NCBI RefSeq assembly: GCF_030818255.1
Contig: NZ_JAUTAG010000001.1
Coordinates: 2,418,001 to 2,482,000 of the forward strand
Length of the DNA stretch: 64,000 nucleotides
Origin: Microbacterium sp. SORGH_AS_0969
GTDB lineage: Bacteria; Actinomycetota; Actinomycetes; Actinomycetales; Microbacteriaceae
Direction: 5' to 3'
Shown here: positions 8,341 through 16,802 of the stretch, piece after piece
Numbering within the stretch: position 1 is the stretch's first letter
Layout of the letters: the number at the start of each line of letters is the position of its first letter
Translations under genes and position numbers: made by a program
Notes under the pieces: generated by a model
What the model was told of the DNA's origin: nothing
Database searches by the model: none
The model's input: the letters and a program-made list of their open reading frames with translations, nothing else

Positions 8341-8700
8341 GTGGAGACTCTTCCGCTCATCTCGACCGCGATAGGTCTCGTTCTGTCGGGCTCGGCGGCC
8401 ATTCTCGGAGGCACGAAATGGATGCTGACCCGGGTGGAGCAGCGCACCGACGCCCGTTTTGCTCGCGTGGACGAGCGTTTCGATCGGATGGACGCGCGCT
8501 TCGAACGGCTTGAGGCTCACACGGATGAACGCTTCGCCACGGTCGGGGACTCGCTGGTAGAGGTCAAGCTCGGTCTCGCACGCCTGGAGGCTCGCACTGA
8601 TGAGCGTTTCTCCGCGGTCGGGCACTCTCTCGGCGAGGTCAAACTCGCTCTCGCGCGGCTGGAGGGTCCCCACCCTCCGTTCATGATCGCTCGGGGCTGA
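8341..8700 (+). CDS. Membrane-anchored coiled-coil protein with 11-residue heptad-like repeats
   Basis: 119 aa from GTG at 8341, chosen because AAAGAAGGAG lies 6-16 bp upstream; the frame is open to 8245 but that extension lacks a ribosome site. Residues 5-25 form one transmembrane helix. The rest is a repetitive coiled coil with units such as RTDARFARVDERFDRMDARF and TDERFATVGDSLVEVKLGLA, which recur with small changes. It resembles bacterial apolipoprotein-like or DUF1640-type stalk proteins. It would form a helical rod next to the membrane. Function is unknown. Confidence 0.72.
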   Translation: METLPLISTAIGLVLSGSAAILGGTKWMLTRVEQRTDARFARVDERFDRMDARFERLEAHTDERFATVGDSLVEVKLGLARLEARTDERFSAVGHSLGEVKLALARLEGPHPPFMIARG

Positions 8701-8782
8701 CTGTTCGAGCGGCTCTGGTATCGACCCCGCTCGGCCGAGATGCCTGAGCCTGTCGAAGCCGGCGGAACCCGTATGGACCGAC

Positions 8783-8812
8783 GGATGCCGAGGCACTGAG
8801 GCCCCGGCATCC
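8783..8812. terminator. Bidirectional terminator between the coiled-coil gene and dps
   Basis: A 12-bp stem with one mismatch (8783-8794 GGATGCCGAGGC with 8801-8812 GCCCCGGCATCC) and a 6-nt loop lies between convergent genes. A lone half-copy of the REP-like motif (TGAGCCTGTCGAAG, within 8741-8760) lies beside it. Confidence 0.65.
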
Positions 8813-8829
8813 GGTGTCTTCGTGCGTGT

Positions 8830-9390
8830 TTACGACTTGCGGGCGACGCGGTTCTCTGCGCTGACCATCCACGAGAGCTGCTCGAGACGCTCGAGGACCC
8901 CGTGCAGGATGTCGGCGCTGGTGGGGTCTTCGTCGTCGACGTCGTCGTGGACCTCGCGGACCGTGCCGACGGTCGCATCGAGGCGTTCGGTGATGAGGTC
9001 GATGACCTCGGACGTGTCGACCTCTCCCTGCGGGAACTCGGGCAGGGTCGTCGTCTCGGCGATCGTGTCGCTGCGGCCGTCGGGCAGCGCGTGCAGGGCA
9101 CGCATACGCTCGGCGACCTCGTCGCTGAACTCGCGGGCCGCGTCGATGATCTCGTCGAGCTGCAGGTGAGTGTCGCGGAAGTTCTTGCCGACGACGTTCC
9201 AGTGGGCCTGCTTGCCCTGGATCGAGAGCTCGATCAGATCGACCAGCACGGCCTGGAGGCTGTCGGTGAGTTTCTCCGACGCCTGGAAGCCCTTCTCGGC
9301 GTTCTGCTCGTCGGTCGTTTCGGGGCCGCTGCCACCGCGCGCGGGGCGGCGGCGGTTCTTGGTCGGGGTGTCCTTGGTGGTCGTGGACAT
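8830..9390 (-). CDS. dps: Dps-family ferritin-like DNA-protection protein
   Basis: 186 aa from the ATG at 9390, which has AAAGGAACG upstream. The frame continues to 9609 but that part is non-coding. A Lys/Arg/Thr-rich tail of about 30 residues (MSTTTKDTPTKNRRRP) probably binds DNA. The ferritin-like four-helix domain carries the Dps signature: HWNVVGKNFRDTHLQLDEIID and then FSDEVAERMRAL supply the His, Asp and Glu ferroxidase ligands shared between subunits. The protein should form a dodecamer that oxidises and stores iron using hydrogen peroxide and coats DNA in stationary phase. It is divergent from the GH15 gene across 259 bp. Confidence 0.93.
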   Translation of the reverse strand: MSTTTKDTPTKNRRRPARGGSGPETTDEQNAEKGFQASEKLTDSLQAVLVDLIELSIQGKQAHWNVVGKNFRDTHLQLDEIIDAAREFSDEVAERMRALHALPDGRSDTIAETTTLPEFPQGEVDTSEVIDLITERLDATVGTVREVHDDVDDEDPTSADILHGVLERLEQLSWMVSAENRVARKS

Positions 9391-9649
9391 GCACGTTCCT
9401 TTCACTCGCGGTGTCAGCGACGTTAGAGGTGCCGACCGAGCGGAGGGCGGGGGTTGTGCCTCGCCGAGTGTCGCGGTAATCGGAAGCGGACGTTTCGGAT
9501 CGTCGCGCTCGTGGTCGAGGGCACCGCGACCGCGCATGTGCCGCTGTCGAGGATCTCGCCGTCGCCGTCGATACGACGCTCCCGTAGCCGCTCCCCGCCA
9601 GATCGACAACCCCGCCGTATCGAGACAGGAGCGTTCTTAGCGTGGGGAC
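9391..9649. other. Divergent intergenic region dps / GH15
   Basis: 259 bp without a gene. It must hold the promoters of both flanking genes. I see no convincing operator, repeat or hairpin in it. Confidence 0.6.
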
Positions 9650-11458
9650 GTGCCCTCGACCCCGCCTCCACCTTCCCGGCCGCTCCGCGACTACGCCGCG
9701 ATCGGCGACGGGCGAACGGTCGCGCTGATCGGCCGTGACGGATCGATCGACTGGCTGCCGCTGCCGAACATCCACTCGCGCCCGGTCTTCGCGCGGCTCG
9801 TGGACGAGTCGGCCGGCGGGTGCATCGAACTCGCTCCCGTGGGGGAGTACGAGGTGACCCGCCGCTACATCCCGCGCACCAACGTGCTCGAAACCACGTT
9901 CACGACCGAGAGCGGCGTCGCGACACTGACGGACGCCATGGTGACCGGCATCGCGGGCCGTCTGCCCTGGGCCGAGCTCGCCCGCCGTGTGGAAGGCGTG
10001 AAGGGCGAGGTCGAGTTCGCCTGGTGCGTGCAGCCCGGCACCATGCTGCGCTCGGCCGCGCCCTGGACCGAGCGGATCGACGGCTTCACCGTGATGCGCG
10101 TCGGCCACGTGTCGCTCGCCGTGGTCGGCCACGAGCATGGCATGCGAGGTGAACCGGATGCCGGGAACGAGAGCATCGAGGGCGGGTTCACGACGTCGAA
10201 GGGGTCGCGCCATCTCCTCGTCGTCGCGGCGACCGAGGGGGAGCCGCTGCGGATCCCGGACGCGCAGAACGTCGATCGGGGCATTGACCGCACCGTGGAC
10301 GGGTGGACGATGTGGTCCGACGAGTTCGCGTACGACGGGCCGTGGGCCGAGGACGTGCAGCGCAGTGCCCTCGCGCTGAAACTCCTGCTGTTCAGCCCGA
10401 CCGGGGCGATCGCGGCCGCGGCGACGACGTCGCTCCCGGAGAACCCGCGGGGCGGGAAGAACTGGGATTACCGCTACGCCTGGGTCCGCGACCTGGCCTA
10501 CACCGCGCACGCGTGGGTGGGTTTCGGCCTCCGCGAGGAGACGCACGCGGCGATCTCGTGGTTGCTGCGCACGATCCGCAAGAACGGTCCCGAGGTGCAG
10601 GTCATGTACACCCTGGACGGGGACGCCGAGATCGGGCTCGAGAAGCACGAGGTCCCGGGCTGGAACGGCAATCAGCCCGTCGTGACCGGGAACCCCGCAC
10701 AGGGCCAATTGCAGCTCGGCGTGTACGGCGACCTCATCGCCCTGTGCCGCACCTACGTCGAGGCCGGCAACCGCCTCGACATCCAGACCGGCCGCCTCCT
10801 CGCCGACGTCGCCGACCGCACGTGCGATCTCTGGCGGCGCGAGGACTCGGGCATGTGGGAGCTCCCGGAGCTGCGCCATTACACCTCGTCGAAGATGGGG
10901 TGCTGGAAAGCCCTCGACGACGCGCAATGGCTCGCCCAGGGCGGGCACATCCCCGACAACGGCGACCGCTGGCGCGCCGAGCGCGACCGCATCCACACCT
11001 GGGTCGAGGAGCACTGCTGGTCGGAGAAGCTCGAGGCGTACACGATGGCGCCCGGGACCGAAGACCTCGACGCCTCGGTCCTCTTGCACGCTCCCACGGG
11101 TTTCGACCGCGGCGAGCGGATGTCGAAGACCCTGGACGCCCTCACCGAACGCCTCGGCACCGAGAATCACCTCGTCTACCGCTATACGGGCATGGACCAG
11201 GAGGAGCAGACGTTCGTCGCCTGTGCCTTCTGGCGGGCCACCGCTCTCGCCTGTGTCGGCCGGCACGACGAGGCGATCGAGGCGATGGACGCCCTCGTCG
11301 CGCAGGCGAACGACGTCGGCGTCTACTCCGAGATGATCGCCGAGTCCGACGGGGCGTTCTGGGGCAACCTCCCGCAGGCCCTGAGCCACCTCGCCCTCAT
11401 CAATGCCGCTCTCGTCATCCGCGATGTCGTGGATGCCGAGGAACTCGGCGGCCGTTGA
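9650..11458 (+). CDS. Glycoside hydrolase family 15 protein (glucoamylase/trehalase type)
   Basis: 602 aa from GTG. The N-terminal super-beta-sandwich (about 1-240, IGDGRTVALIGRDGSIDWLPLPN) is followed by the (alpha/alpha)6 barrel. The hallmark NWDYRYAWVRDLAYTAHAW sits near 270-288. The region around EDSGMWELP near 398-405 carries the general acid. LPQALSHLALINAALVI near the end carries the second catalytic region. No signal peptide is present, so the enzyme is cytoplasmic. Members of this bacterial group hydrolyse alpha-glucans or trehalose; the exact substrate cannot be read from sequence. The downstream SDR starts 52 bp later, so co-transcription is possible. Confidence 0.9.
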   Translation: MPSTPPPPSRPLRDYAAIGDGRTVALIGRDGSIDWLPLPNIHSRPVFARLVDESAGGCIELAPVGEYEVTRRYIPRTNVLETTFTTESGVATLTDAMVTGIAGRLPWAELARRVEGVKGEVEFAWCVQPGTMLRSAAPWTERIDGFTVMRVGHVSLAVVGHEHGMRGEPDAGNESIEGGFTTSKGSRHLLVVAATEGEPLRIPDAQNVDRGIDRTVDGWTMWSDEFAYDGPWAEDVQRSALALKLLLFSPTGAIAAAATTSLPENPRGGKNWDYRYAWVRDLAYTAHAWVGFGLREETHAAISWLLRTIRKNGPEVQVMYTLDGDAEIGLEKHEVPGWNGNQPVVTGNPAQGQLQLGVYGDLIALCRTYVEAGNRLDIQTGRLLADVADRTCDLWRREDSGMWELPELRHYTSSKMGCWKALDDAQWLAQGGHIPDNGDRWRAERDRIHTWVEEHCWSEKLEAYTMAPGTEDLDASVLLHAPTGFDRGERMSKTLDALTERLGTENHLVYRYTGMDQEEQTFVACAFWRATALACVGRHDEAIEAMDALVAQANDVGVYSEMIAESDGAFWGNLPQALSHLALINAALVIRDVVDAEELGGR

Positions 11459-11510
11459 ACCGGCCGGGTACGTGACACCCGGCATCCATCCCCCACCGAA
11501 AGGACGTGTC

Positions 11511-12404
11511 ATGAGCACGCAGTACACCTTCACCGACCCCACGAAGCTCTACGCCGACATCGAGCCGCAGGCGCAGGATCAGCCCGAGCCCGGGCTCGAT
11601 GCCGAGCTGACCCCGAAGGCCGCTCTCGGCGAGGACACCTACGTCGGCAGCGATCGCCTGAAGGGTCGGAAGGCCCTCATCACCGGTGCCGACTCGGGCA
11701 TCGGCGCGGCCACCGCGATCGCCTTCGCCCGCGAGGGCGCTTCGGTGGCGATGTCGTACCTGCCCGAGGAGCAGGTGGATGCCGACCGCATCGCCGACAT
11801 CCTGCGCGAGGCCGGAGCGACCGTCGTGCAGATCCCCGGCGACCTGCGCGAGCGGGAGTACGCCCGCACGCTCGTGAAGGAAGCGGTCGAGGGGCTCGGC
11901 GGTCTCGACATCGTCGTCAACAACGGCGGCAAGCAGATCTTCAACGAAGACGTCACGACCCTCTCGGATGAGCAGTTCGACGACACCTTCAAGACCAACG
12001 TGTACGCGATGTTCTGGATCTGCAAAGAGGCGGTGCCGCACCTGAAGCCCGGTTCGACGATCATCAACACCACGTCGATCCAGGCGTACTCGCCGGCGCC
12101 GATCCTCGTCGACTACGCCTCGACGAAGTCCACGATCAACACCTTCACGAAAGCGCTCGGCCAGCAGCTCGCCCCGAAGGGCATCCGCGTGAACGCGGTG
12201 GCCCCGGGACCGATCTGGACGCCGCTGCAGGTCACCGACGGCCAGCCGAACGAGAAAGTCGACGAGTTCGGTGAGGAGACGCCGCTCGGACGCATGGGCC
12301 AGCCGGCCGAGCTCGCGCCCGCGTACGTGTACCTCGCCTCGGCGGAGTCGAGCTACGTGATCGGCGAGACGCTGAACGTCAACGGCGGCATGCCGACGCC
12401 GTAA
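11511..12404 (+). CDS. Short-chain dehydrogenase of the general-stress type (YdaD/YhdF-like)
   Basis: 297 aa from ATG with GAAAGGACG upstream. The roughly 55-residue N-terminal extension before the Rossmann fold is typical of the Bacillus YdaD/YhdF-like stress SDRs. Motifs are TGADSGIGAATA (cofactor loop), NNGG in place of the usual NNAG, the Ser of NTTSIQAYSP, and the catalytic YASTK. The C-terminus NVNGGMPTP is typical. It should be a cytoplasmic NAD(P)H-dependent oxidoreductase; substrate unknown. Dps, Hsp20 and catalase in the same 20 kb fit a stress role. Confidence 0.88.
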   Translation: MSTQYTFTDPTKLYADIEPQAQDQPEPGLDAELTPKAALGEDTYVGSDRLKGRKALITGADSGIGAATAIAFAREGASVAMSYLPEEQVDADRIADILREAGATVVQIPGDLREREYARTLVKEAVEGLGGLDIVVNNGGKQIFNEDVTTLSDEQFDDTFKTNVYAMFWICKEAVPHLKPGSTIINTTSIQAYSPAPILVDYASTKSTINTFTKALGQQLAPKGIRVNAVAPGPIWTPLQVTDGQPNEKVDEFGEETPLGRMGQPAELAPAYVYLASAESSYVIGETLNVNGGMPTP

Positions 12405-12460
12405 GCATTTCGCCAAGAGGGGCCGTCGTCCGGGTGCGGGCGGCGGCCCTTCCGCGTGTC
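12405..12460 (+). terminator. Weak terminator-like region after the SDR gene
   Basis: GGCCGTCGTCCGGGTGCGGGCGG... contains an interrupted GGCCG/CGGCC inverted repeat (around 12420-12450), a plausible but weak terminator just before the repeat array. Confidence 0.35.
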
Positions 12461-12794
12461 CCGGTCCCTTCGACGAGCTCAGGGACCTGTGGTGGGGAGG
12501 TGGTTGAGCTTGTCGAAGCCTCCGGTCCCTTCGACGAGCTCAGGGACCTGTGGTGGGGAGGTGGTTGAGCTTGTCGAAGCCTCCGGTCCCTTCGACGAGC
12601 TCAGGGACCTGTGGTGGGGAGGTGGCTGAGCCTGTCGAAGCCTCCGGTCCCTTCGACGAGCTCAGGGACCTGTGGTGGGGAGGTGGTTGAGCTTGTCGAA
12701 GCCTCCGGTCCCTTCGACGAGCTCAGGGACCTGTGGCGGGGAGGTGGCTGAGCCTGTCGAAGCCTCCGGTCCCTTCGACGAGCTCAGGGACCTG
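12461..12794. repeat. 61-bp REP-like tandem array, five full units plus a partial sixth
   Basis: Units start at 12461, 12522, 12583, 12644, 12705 and 12766, exactly 61 bp apart. Each holds a palindrome GGTCCCTTCGACGAGCTCAG (+GGACC) and, after a G-rich spacer, an inverted relative beginning AGGTGGTTGAGCTTGTCGAA. This is the alternating-orientation layout of BIME arrays. Units 1, 2 and 4 read TTGAGCTTGTCG, while 3 and 5 read CTGAGCCTGTCG. The array fills the gap between the SDR gene and a convergent GNAT gene. Related single copies occur at 8741-8760, 30166-30242 and 43084-43251. Confidence 0.95.
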
Positions 12795-12805
12795 GCCGGC
12801 CCCGG

Positions 12806-13267
12806 TCAGATGAGCCGCTTCCGGTAGAAGATCTCGCCGTCGGCCGTCTCCTCGGTGCGGTGATACCCCTCGCGCTCGTACAGGCGCTGGTTCGCCTCGC
12901 TGAGGCCGCCCGTGAAGAGCTCTGCCTCGATCGCTCCGGCTTCGCGCCCGCGTTCTTCGACGGCGCCGAGCAAGAGCGTCCCGAGTCCCTCGCCCTGCTG
13001 GTCCGGTGCGATCGCGAGACGCCCGATCAGCAGCAGATCGCCGTCCCGCCGCGCGCGCACGGCACCGACGATGCGGTGATCGGACACCGCGACGCAGCCG
13101 AGGTTCTCGACGAGCTCAGCGCGGAGTTCCTCCAACGTCTGGGTCAGCGGCGGCATGTCGGGGTCGCCGTAGATGAGCGCCTCGCTCGCGAACGCCGCGC
13201 GCTGGATTGTGAGCACCTCTCCGGCGTCGTCGGGGGTGATGGGGCGGATACGGGGGCTGGCGGTCAT
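12806..13267 (-). CDS. GNAT-family N-acetyltransferase
   Basis: 153 aa from the ATG at 13267, chosen over the longer frame (to 13357) because GGAAAG precedes it and the extension would overlap the divergent promoter. The GNAT fold is clear: RIRPITPDDAGEVLTIQRAAF, then IGRLAIAPDQQGEGLGTLLLGAVEERGRE (acetyl-CoA pyrophosphate loop QQGEGLG), and NQRLYEREGYHRTEE. Substrate unknown. It is divergent from the AraC-type regulator at 13357 with 89 bp between, so that regulator may control it. Confidence 0.85.
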   Translation of the reverse strand: MTASPRIRPITPDDAGEVLTIQRAAFASEALIYGDPDMPPLTQTLEELRAELVENLGCVAVSDHRIVGAVRARRDGDLLLIGRLAIAPDQQGEGLGTLLLGAVEERGREAGAIEAELFTGGLSEANQRLYEREGYHRTEETADGEIFYRKRLI

Positions 13268-13356
13268 GATCGCTTTCCGGGGGAGAGGTGAACAAAAAGG
13301 GCGGAGATGACAACGGTCCGGGGTCACGGGGTTAACTACGATGGCTGTGGCCACCA

Positions 13357-14286
13357 ATGAACGACTTCTTCGATACCCGCGTCCGCACCGACGACGTCGC
13401 GGACACGCTGGCGTGGCTGCAGGCGCAGTACGGACACGTCGATGTCCAGGCCGACGACGCGTCGTTCGCCGAGCACGCGATCGGGGACGGGGCGTTCTCG
13501 TTGCGCCACCTCGACTGGGACTGTCGTGCCGAAGTCATCTACGAGGCCGACCGGTTCTTCGTGGCGACCTCCACGCCCGGATACGTCTGGAGCATCGGAT
13601 CGGATGCCGGGGAGTACAGCGTCGAACCGGGGATCGTCCAACCCGGTCAAGAGCTGATCGGCCGCCCCGAATCGACGCGGTTGCAGCTCGCCGCCTTCGA
13701 TGCTGGCCGGCTCACCGAGACGGCGCGCATGATCTACGGCGATGAGACGCTCACCGTCCGGTTCGAGGGGACGGCACCCGTCTCGCGCCGGATGCGCGAG
13801 TACTGGCTCGCCACACTGCGCTGGTCGCTGACCCAGGGGCCGGTCATGTCGGAACCGCTCGTGCGGGCCCAGGTCTACCGCTCGCTCGCCGCCGCCACGC
13901 TTGAGACGTTCGCCCTCGTGGGCGATCCGCGTGAGCGCCGCGCGTCGGCGATCGAGCAGGCGGCGATCTACGCCTCGGCGACCGCATGGCTGGACGATCA
14001 CGCTTCGCTGCCCATCACGATCGATGACGCCGCCGCCGCGGTGGGCGCTTCGACCGAGGGGCTGCGGCGCGCCTTCGCGGCGAATGGCCAGCTGGCGCCG
14101 ACCCCCGAGGCGTACCTCGCCGCGGCGCGAATCAGCGCCGCCCACGCCGATCTCGTCGCGGCCGACGCCGCGGTCACCACGGTCGCCCAGGTCGCGGCCC
14201 GTTGGGGCTTCACCGCTCCGGGACGCTTCGCCCAGGCGTACCGCGCAGCCCACCGCGTGGATCCACAGGTCGTCCTCGATCGCTGA
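13357..14286 (+). CDS. AraC-family transcriptional regulator
   Basis: 309 aa. Residues about 1-200 are the variable sensing half, with AraC-type beta strands (AFSLRHLDWDCRAEVIYEADRFFVATST). The C-terminal 100 residues hold the two helix-turn-helix units: ITIDDAAAAVGASTEGLRRAFAANGQLAPTPEAYLAAARI, then VTTVAQVAARWGFTAPGRFAQAYRAAHRVDP. There is no good ribosome site upstream, and TACGAT at about 13336-13341 could serve as a -10 giving a very short leader. The target is likely the divergent acetyltransferase gene (inference). The sensed ligand is unknown. It is a distant paralogue of the AraC protein at 48179. Confidence 0.86.
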   Translation: MNDFFDTRVRTDDVADTLAWLQAQYGHVDVQADDASFAEHAIGDGAFSLRHLDWDCRAEVIYEADRFFVATSTPGYVWSIGSDAGEYSVEPGIVQPGQELIGRPESTRLQLAAFDAGRLTETARMIYGDETLTVRFEGTAPVSRRMREYWLATLRWSLTQGPVMSEPLVRAQVYRSLAAATLETFALVGDPRERRASAIEQAAIYASATAWLDDHASLPITIDDAAAAVGASTEGLRRAFAANGQLAPTPEAYLAAARISAAHADLVAADAAVTTVAQVAARWGFTAPGRFAQAYRAAHRVDPQVVLDR

Positions 14287-14291
14287 ACCGT

Positions 14292-14552
14292 TCAGCGGTC
14301 GCGGTCGGTGTACTCGCCGGGGTTCTCGAGGTCCTCGCGGTCCTCTTTCCCCGACGGAAGCTCGACATCGGTGTAGGCGCCGGCTTCGTCGGCTCGTGGC
14401 CGCGATTCGGTACCGTCCGCATTCTCCCGATCGACGTACTCGCCGGGCAGATCGGAACTGCCGTGGTCGCGCTCGCGGCCGGGGAGTTGCACGTCGGTGT
14501 ACTCGCCTTCGTCGGGTCCGGTTCCACGGCCTGTGGTGTCGCGTTCGCTCAT
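14292..14552 (-). CDS. Small acidic protein with four EYTD-type repeats
   Basis: 86 aa, hydrophilic, no hydrophobic core and no cysteine. Four short repeats are visible: GEYTDVQLPG, PGEYVDRE, GAYTDVELPS and PGEYTDRD, spaced about 20 residues. The repeats alternate between a TDV(Q/E)LP and a (V/T)DR(E/D) version, so the protein is a duplicated two-part unit. It is probably intrinsically disordered. It is one of three small acidic proteins in the window, along with those at 19376 and 23737. Function unknown; a hydrophilin-like stress role is a guess from composition and neighbourhood. Confidence 0.7.
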   Translation of the reverse strand: MSERDTTGRGTGPDEGEYTDVQLPGRERDHGSSDLPGEYVDRENADGTESRPRADEAGAYTDVELPSGKEDREDLENPGEYTDRDR

Positions 14553-14687
14553 CGTTGGGTCTCCCGCCGTCGTGATGCTCTCGACCGTAGACCCGACTCC
14601 GCGAGGCCGCCCGGCCTTGACACGACGGCCTATCGGCCTCGTGTCAAGGGCGGTCGCCCGAGGGGGTCGGCGGGACAGAGTGGAGAC

Positions 14688-14846
14688 ATGCCAGCTCTCG
14701 CCATCATCCTCATCATCGTCGGACTCGTCCTGCTGTTCCTCGGCGTCTTCGTCGAGGCCGTGAAGTTCCTCCTGTGGATCGGGATCATCATCCTCATCGT
14801 GGGTGTGATCGCGGCCCTCATGCGCTTCATCCGTCGAAACGCCTGA
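14688..14846 (+). CDS. 52-aa two-helix membrane protein
   Basis: MPALAIILIIVGLVLLFLGV starts at 14688 with TGGAG 4-8 bp upstream. Longer in-frame starts from 14202 run through antisense of the neighbouring gene and are rejected. Two transmembrane helices (about 3-23 and 26-44) are followed by RFIRRN, so both ends should be cytoplasmic. It resembles the short hydrophobic proteins common in actinobacteria. Function unknown. A strong terminator follows at once. Confidence 0.72.
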   Translation: MPALAIILIIVGLVLLFLGVFVEAVKFLLWIGIIILIVGVIAALMRFIRRNA

Positions 14847-14856
14847 CCGACTCGTC

Positions 14857-14883
14857 CGCCCGCCCGATCTGCTCGGGCGGGCG
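14857..14883. terminator. Strong bidirectional terminator
   Basis: A perfect 11-bp stem (14857-14867 CGCCCGCCCGA with 14873-14883) with the loop TCTGC lies between convergent genes ending at 14846 and 14903. Confidence 0.85.
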
Positions 14884-14902
14884 CTTCGTCACGCGCCGTC
14901 CG

Positions 14903-15907
14903 TCACGCCGAGAAGAGGTCGCGTGCGCGCGGGCGATGCACCGAGGCCACGGCATCCAGAGCCGGACCCAGCTCCGGATGCCGGAAGCGGAAGCCGGCCT
15001 CGGTGAGGACGCGCGGCACGGCCCACCGGCTCTTCAGCACCAGCTCGGGTTCGTTGCGCAGCACCGCCATCGCGGGGTCGAGCATCCACCGGTAGGCGCT
15101 GAGGCCGATCCTCCGCCCCGCGACGCGCCGGATCTCGCGCATGAGCGTGCGGTTGTCGCTGACGCCGGGCGCCGCCAGGTTGACCGGTCCCTCGAGATCG
15201 TCGCGATCGCGGAGGAACCGGACGGATGCCACCACGTCGTCGATGTGGATCCAGCTGAAGCGCTGGCGGCCCGACGTCCGGTGCCAGTTCGACCAGACCG
15301 GCCCGGTCGGATGCGCGCCGATCCCTCGGTAGCGGCGGTGCGGGAACCACCAGCTGTCGATCTGCGCTCCGCCGAGTCCGAGGCGCCCGAGCGCGAACAG
15401 CATGCGTGTCGCCGGTCCGTCACCGAGGACGATCGCCATGCGCAGCGCGATGCGGCGGGTCGCGGGGAGGTCGCCGTCGAAGAACGTCTGCTCCCACGAG
15501 GTCGCCACGTCGACCGAGAATCCGTCGCCGATGACCCCGTCGCGTTCGTCGTTCCCCCGCTCCGTCTCGTGGCGGTAGATCGTGGCGGTGGACGCGTTGA
15601 ACCACACGCGGGGCGGACGGGCTGCCGTGCGCACCGCGCGGTGCAACGCCCTCGTCGTCTCGACCCGTGAACGCAGGATCTCGTCGCGTGCCGCGTCGGT
15701 GTACCGGCACGACACGATCTTGCCCGCGAGGTTGATGAGCACGTCCGCGCCGTCGACGAGGCGATCGATGGCCGGTTGGTCTCCCCAGGTCGCGGTGCCC
15801 GTCCGGCCGATCGTGTCGAGGTCGTATCCCTCGTCACGGAACGCGGATGCCAGAGCTCGGCCGACGAAACCACTCGCTCCGGCGATGACGACACGGGGTC
15901 GGGGCAC
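14903..15907 (-). CDS. TIGR01777-type NAD-dependent epimerase/dehydratase
   Basis: 334 aa from GTG at 15907, selected because AGGAGG lies 5 bp upstream and the glycine-rich loop follows immediately (VVIAGASGFVGRALASAF). The frame is open to 15979 but that extension overlaps the divergent gene. This is an extended SDR of the SulA/TIGR01777 group: VDGADVLINLAGKIVSCRYTD, RVWFNASTATIYRHE (Ser and Tyr of the active site) and the C-terminal DUF1731-like region (RWAVPRVLTEAGFRFRHPEL). These are cytoplasmic oxidoreductases of unsettled function. The gene is divergent from the one at 15978. Confidence 0.88.
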   Translation of the reverse strand: MPRPRVVIAGASGFVGRALASAFRDEGYDLDTIGRTGTATWGDQPAIDRLVDGADVLINLAGKIVSCRYTDAARDEILRSRVETTRALHRAVRTAARPPRVWFNASTATIYRHETERGNDERDGVIGDGFSVDVATSWEQTFFDGDLPATRRIALRMAIVLGDGPATRMLFALGRLGLGGAQIDSWWFPHRRYRGIGAHPTGPVWSNWHRTSGRQRFSWIHIDDVVASVRFLRDRDDLEGPVNLAAPGVSDNRTLMREIRRVAGRRIGLSAYRWMLDPAMAVLRNEPELVLKSRWAVPRVLTEAGFRFRHPELGPALDAVASVHRPRARDLFSA

Positions 15908-15977
15908 GGCATCCTCCTGGGTCGGACTCAGCCTAGGGGGCGCACCGCCCGCGCCCGCTGTCGACAGAATGAAAGGC

Positions 15978-16769
15978 ATGGCGAAACCGCTCGACGTGGC
16001 CCCCCTCCTGCAGCTGCGCGACGGATACGGCGACCGCGAGGAAACGGAGGCCGTGCGTCTGTTCGCCGAGGCGAACGGCGCGCAGTTCTGGCCCCTCGTC
16101 CTCGACCAACCGTTGCCGGGTGTGGTCTTCCGCGACGCCGCCGGCCGTCCGCGTCAGATGCAGGGTGCGGGCCGGATCGTGCGGTTCCCGGGCGACCCCG
16201 AGATCGAGATCGCCAACTCCGCGTTCCAGTACGCGATCGAGCTCAACGTCATGAGCTCGGCGTGGGGATACGCCGCCGTCCGTCTGTCGCGCCCCGCGCC
16301 GGCCCTCCTCGTCGAGACGGCGAGCGCGCGGGCGATCCGGCTCCTGCCGTCGACGCCGACCGCCGCGGTGACGCTCACGCTCGGGAACGGTACCGAGGTT
16401 CACGTCGATACTCGGGCGGTGGACTGGGCCCGTGGCATCCTGCGTCCTGACATCCTCGAGCTCCTCGACGACGCCGAGCTGCCGTTCGACCTCGAGATCG
16501 TCGAGGGCTGGCTGTTTCTCTACAGTCCGCGGCAACTCGCCGTGGGGGACCCGCGCGTGTGGCGGCGGGCGCTGGGCGTCGTGGCGGCCGTCCGCGAGGC
16601 CGTCGAGGAGGCGGACGGCACCGATGCCATGGCATCCGGGGCTCCTCCGGTGCTGCCGATGAAGGACCGGCCGTGGAAAGGCGGAGGACGGCGGGCTCTC
16701 GTGCTCTACGGCTCCGTGGCCGCCGTCGTGATGCTCCTGGGCGTCGGGATCGCGCTGTTCGCGCGGTGA
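15978..16769 (+). CDS. Tail-anchored hypothetical protein
   Basis: 263 aa from the ATG at 15978; an ATG three codons earlier is equally possible. Most of the protein (1-235) is soluble alpha/beta sequence without a motif I recognise (IVRFPGDPEIEIANSAFQYA, DLEIVEGWLFLYSPRQLAVG). A single transmembrane helix at about 240-260 followed by one Arg anchors it at the C-terminus. The soluble part has the look of actinobacterial DUF3137-like sensors, but I cannot confirm this. The gene 33 bp downstream runs the same way, so the two may be co-transcribed. Confidence 0.6.
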   Translation: MAKPLDVAPLLQLRDGYGDREETEAVRLFAEANGAQFWPLVLDQPLPGVVFRDAAGRPRQMQGAGRIVRFPGDPEIEIANSAFQYAIELNVMSSAWGYAAVRLSRPAPALLVETASARAIRLLPSTPTAAVTLTLGNGTEVHVDTRAVDWARGILRPDILELLDDAELPFDLEIVEGWLFLYSPRQLAVGDPRVWRRALGVVAAVREAVEEADGTDAMASGAPPVLPMKDRPWKGGGRRALVLYGSVAAVVMLLGVGIALFAR

Positions 16770-16802
16770 TGGCGGCGGTCGGCCCCGCGCCCGCCTGACA
16801 CA

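Noticed and set aside
8681..11542. A 953-codon open frame on the minus strand through dps and the GH15 gene
   Set aside because: It runs antisense to two clear genes and its translation is Arg/Pro/Gly-rich low-complexity sequence, the usual shadow in 70% GC DNA.
12461..12794. Possible CRISPR array (regular 61-bp period)
   Set aside because: Repeats and spacers are both conserved between units and no cas gene is nearby; it is a tandem REP-like array.
14202..14687. A longer 214-aa form of the small membrane protein ending at 14846
   Set aside because: The extension is antisense to the acidic repeat protein and low in complexity, while the ATG at 14688 has a good ribosome site.
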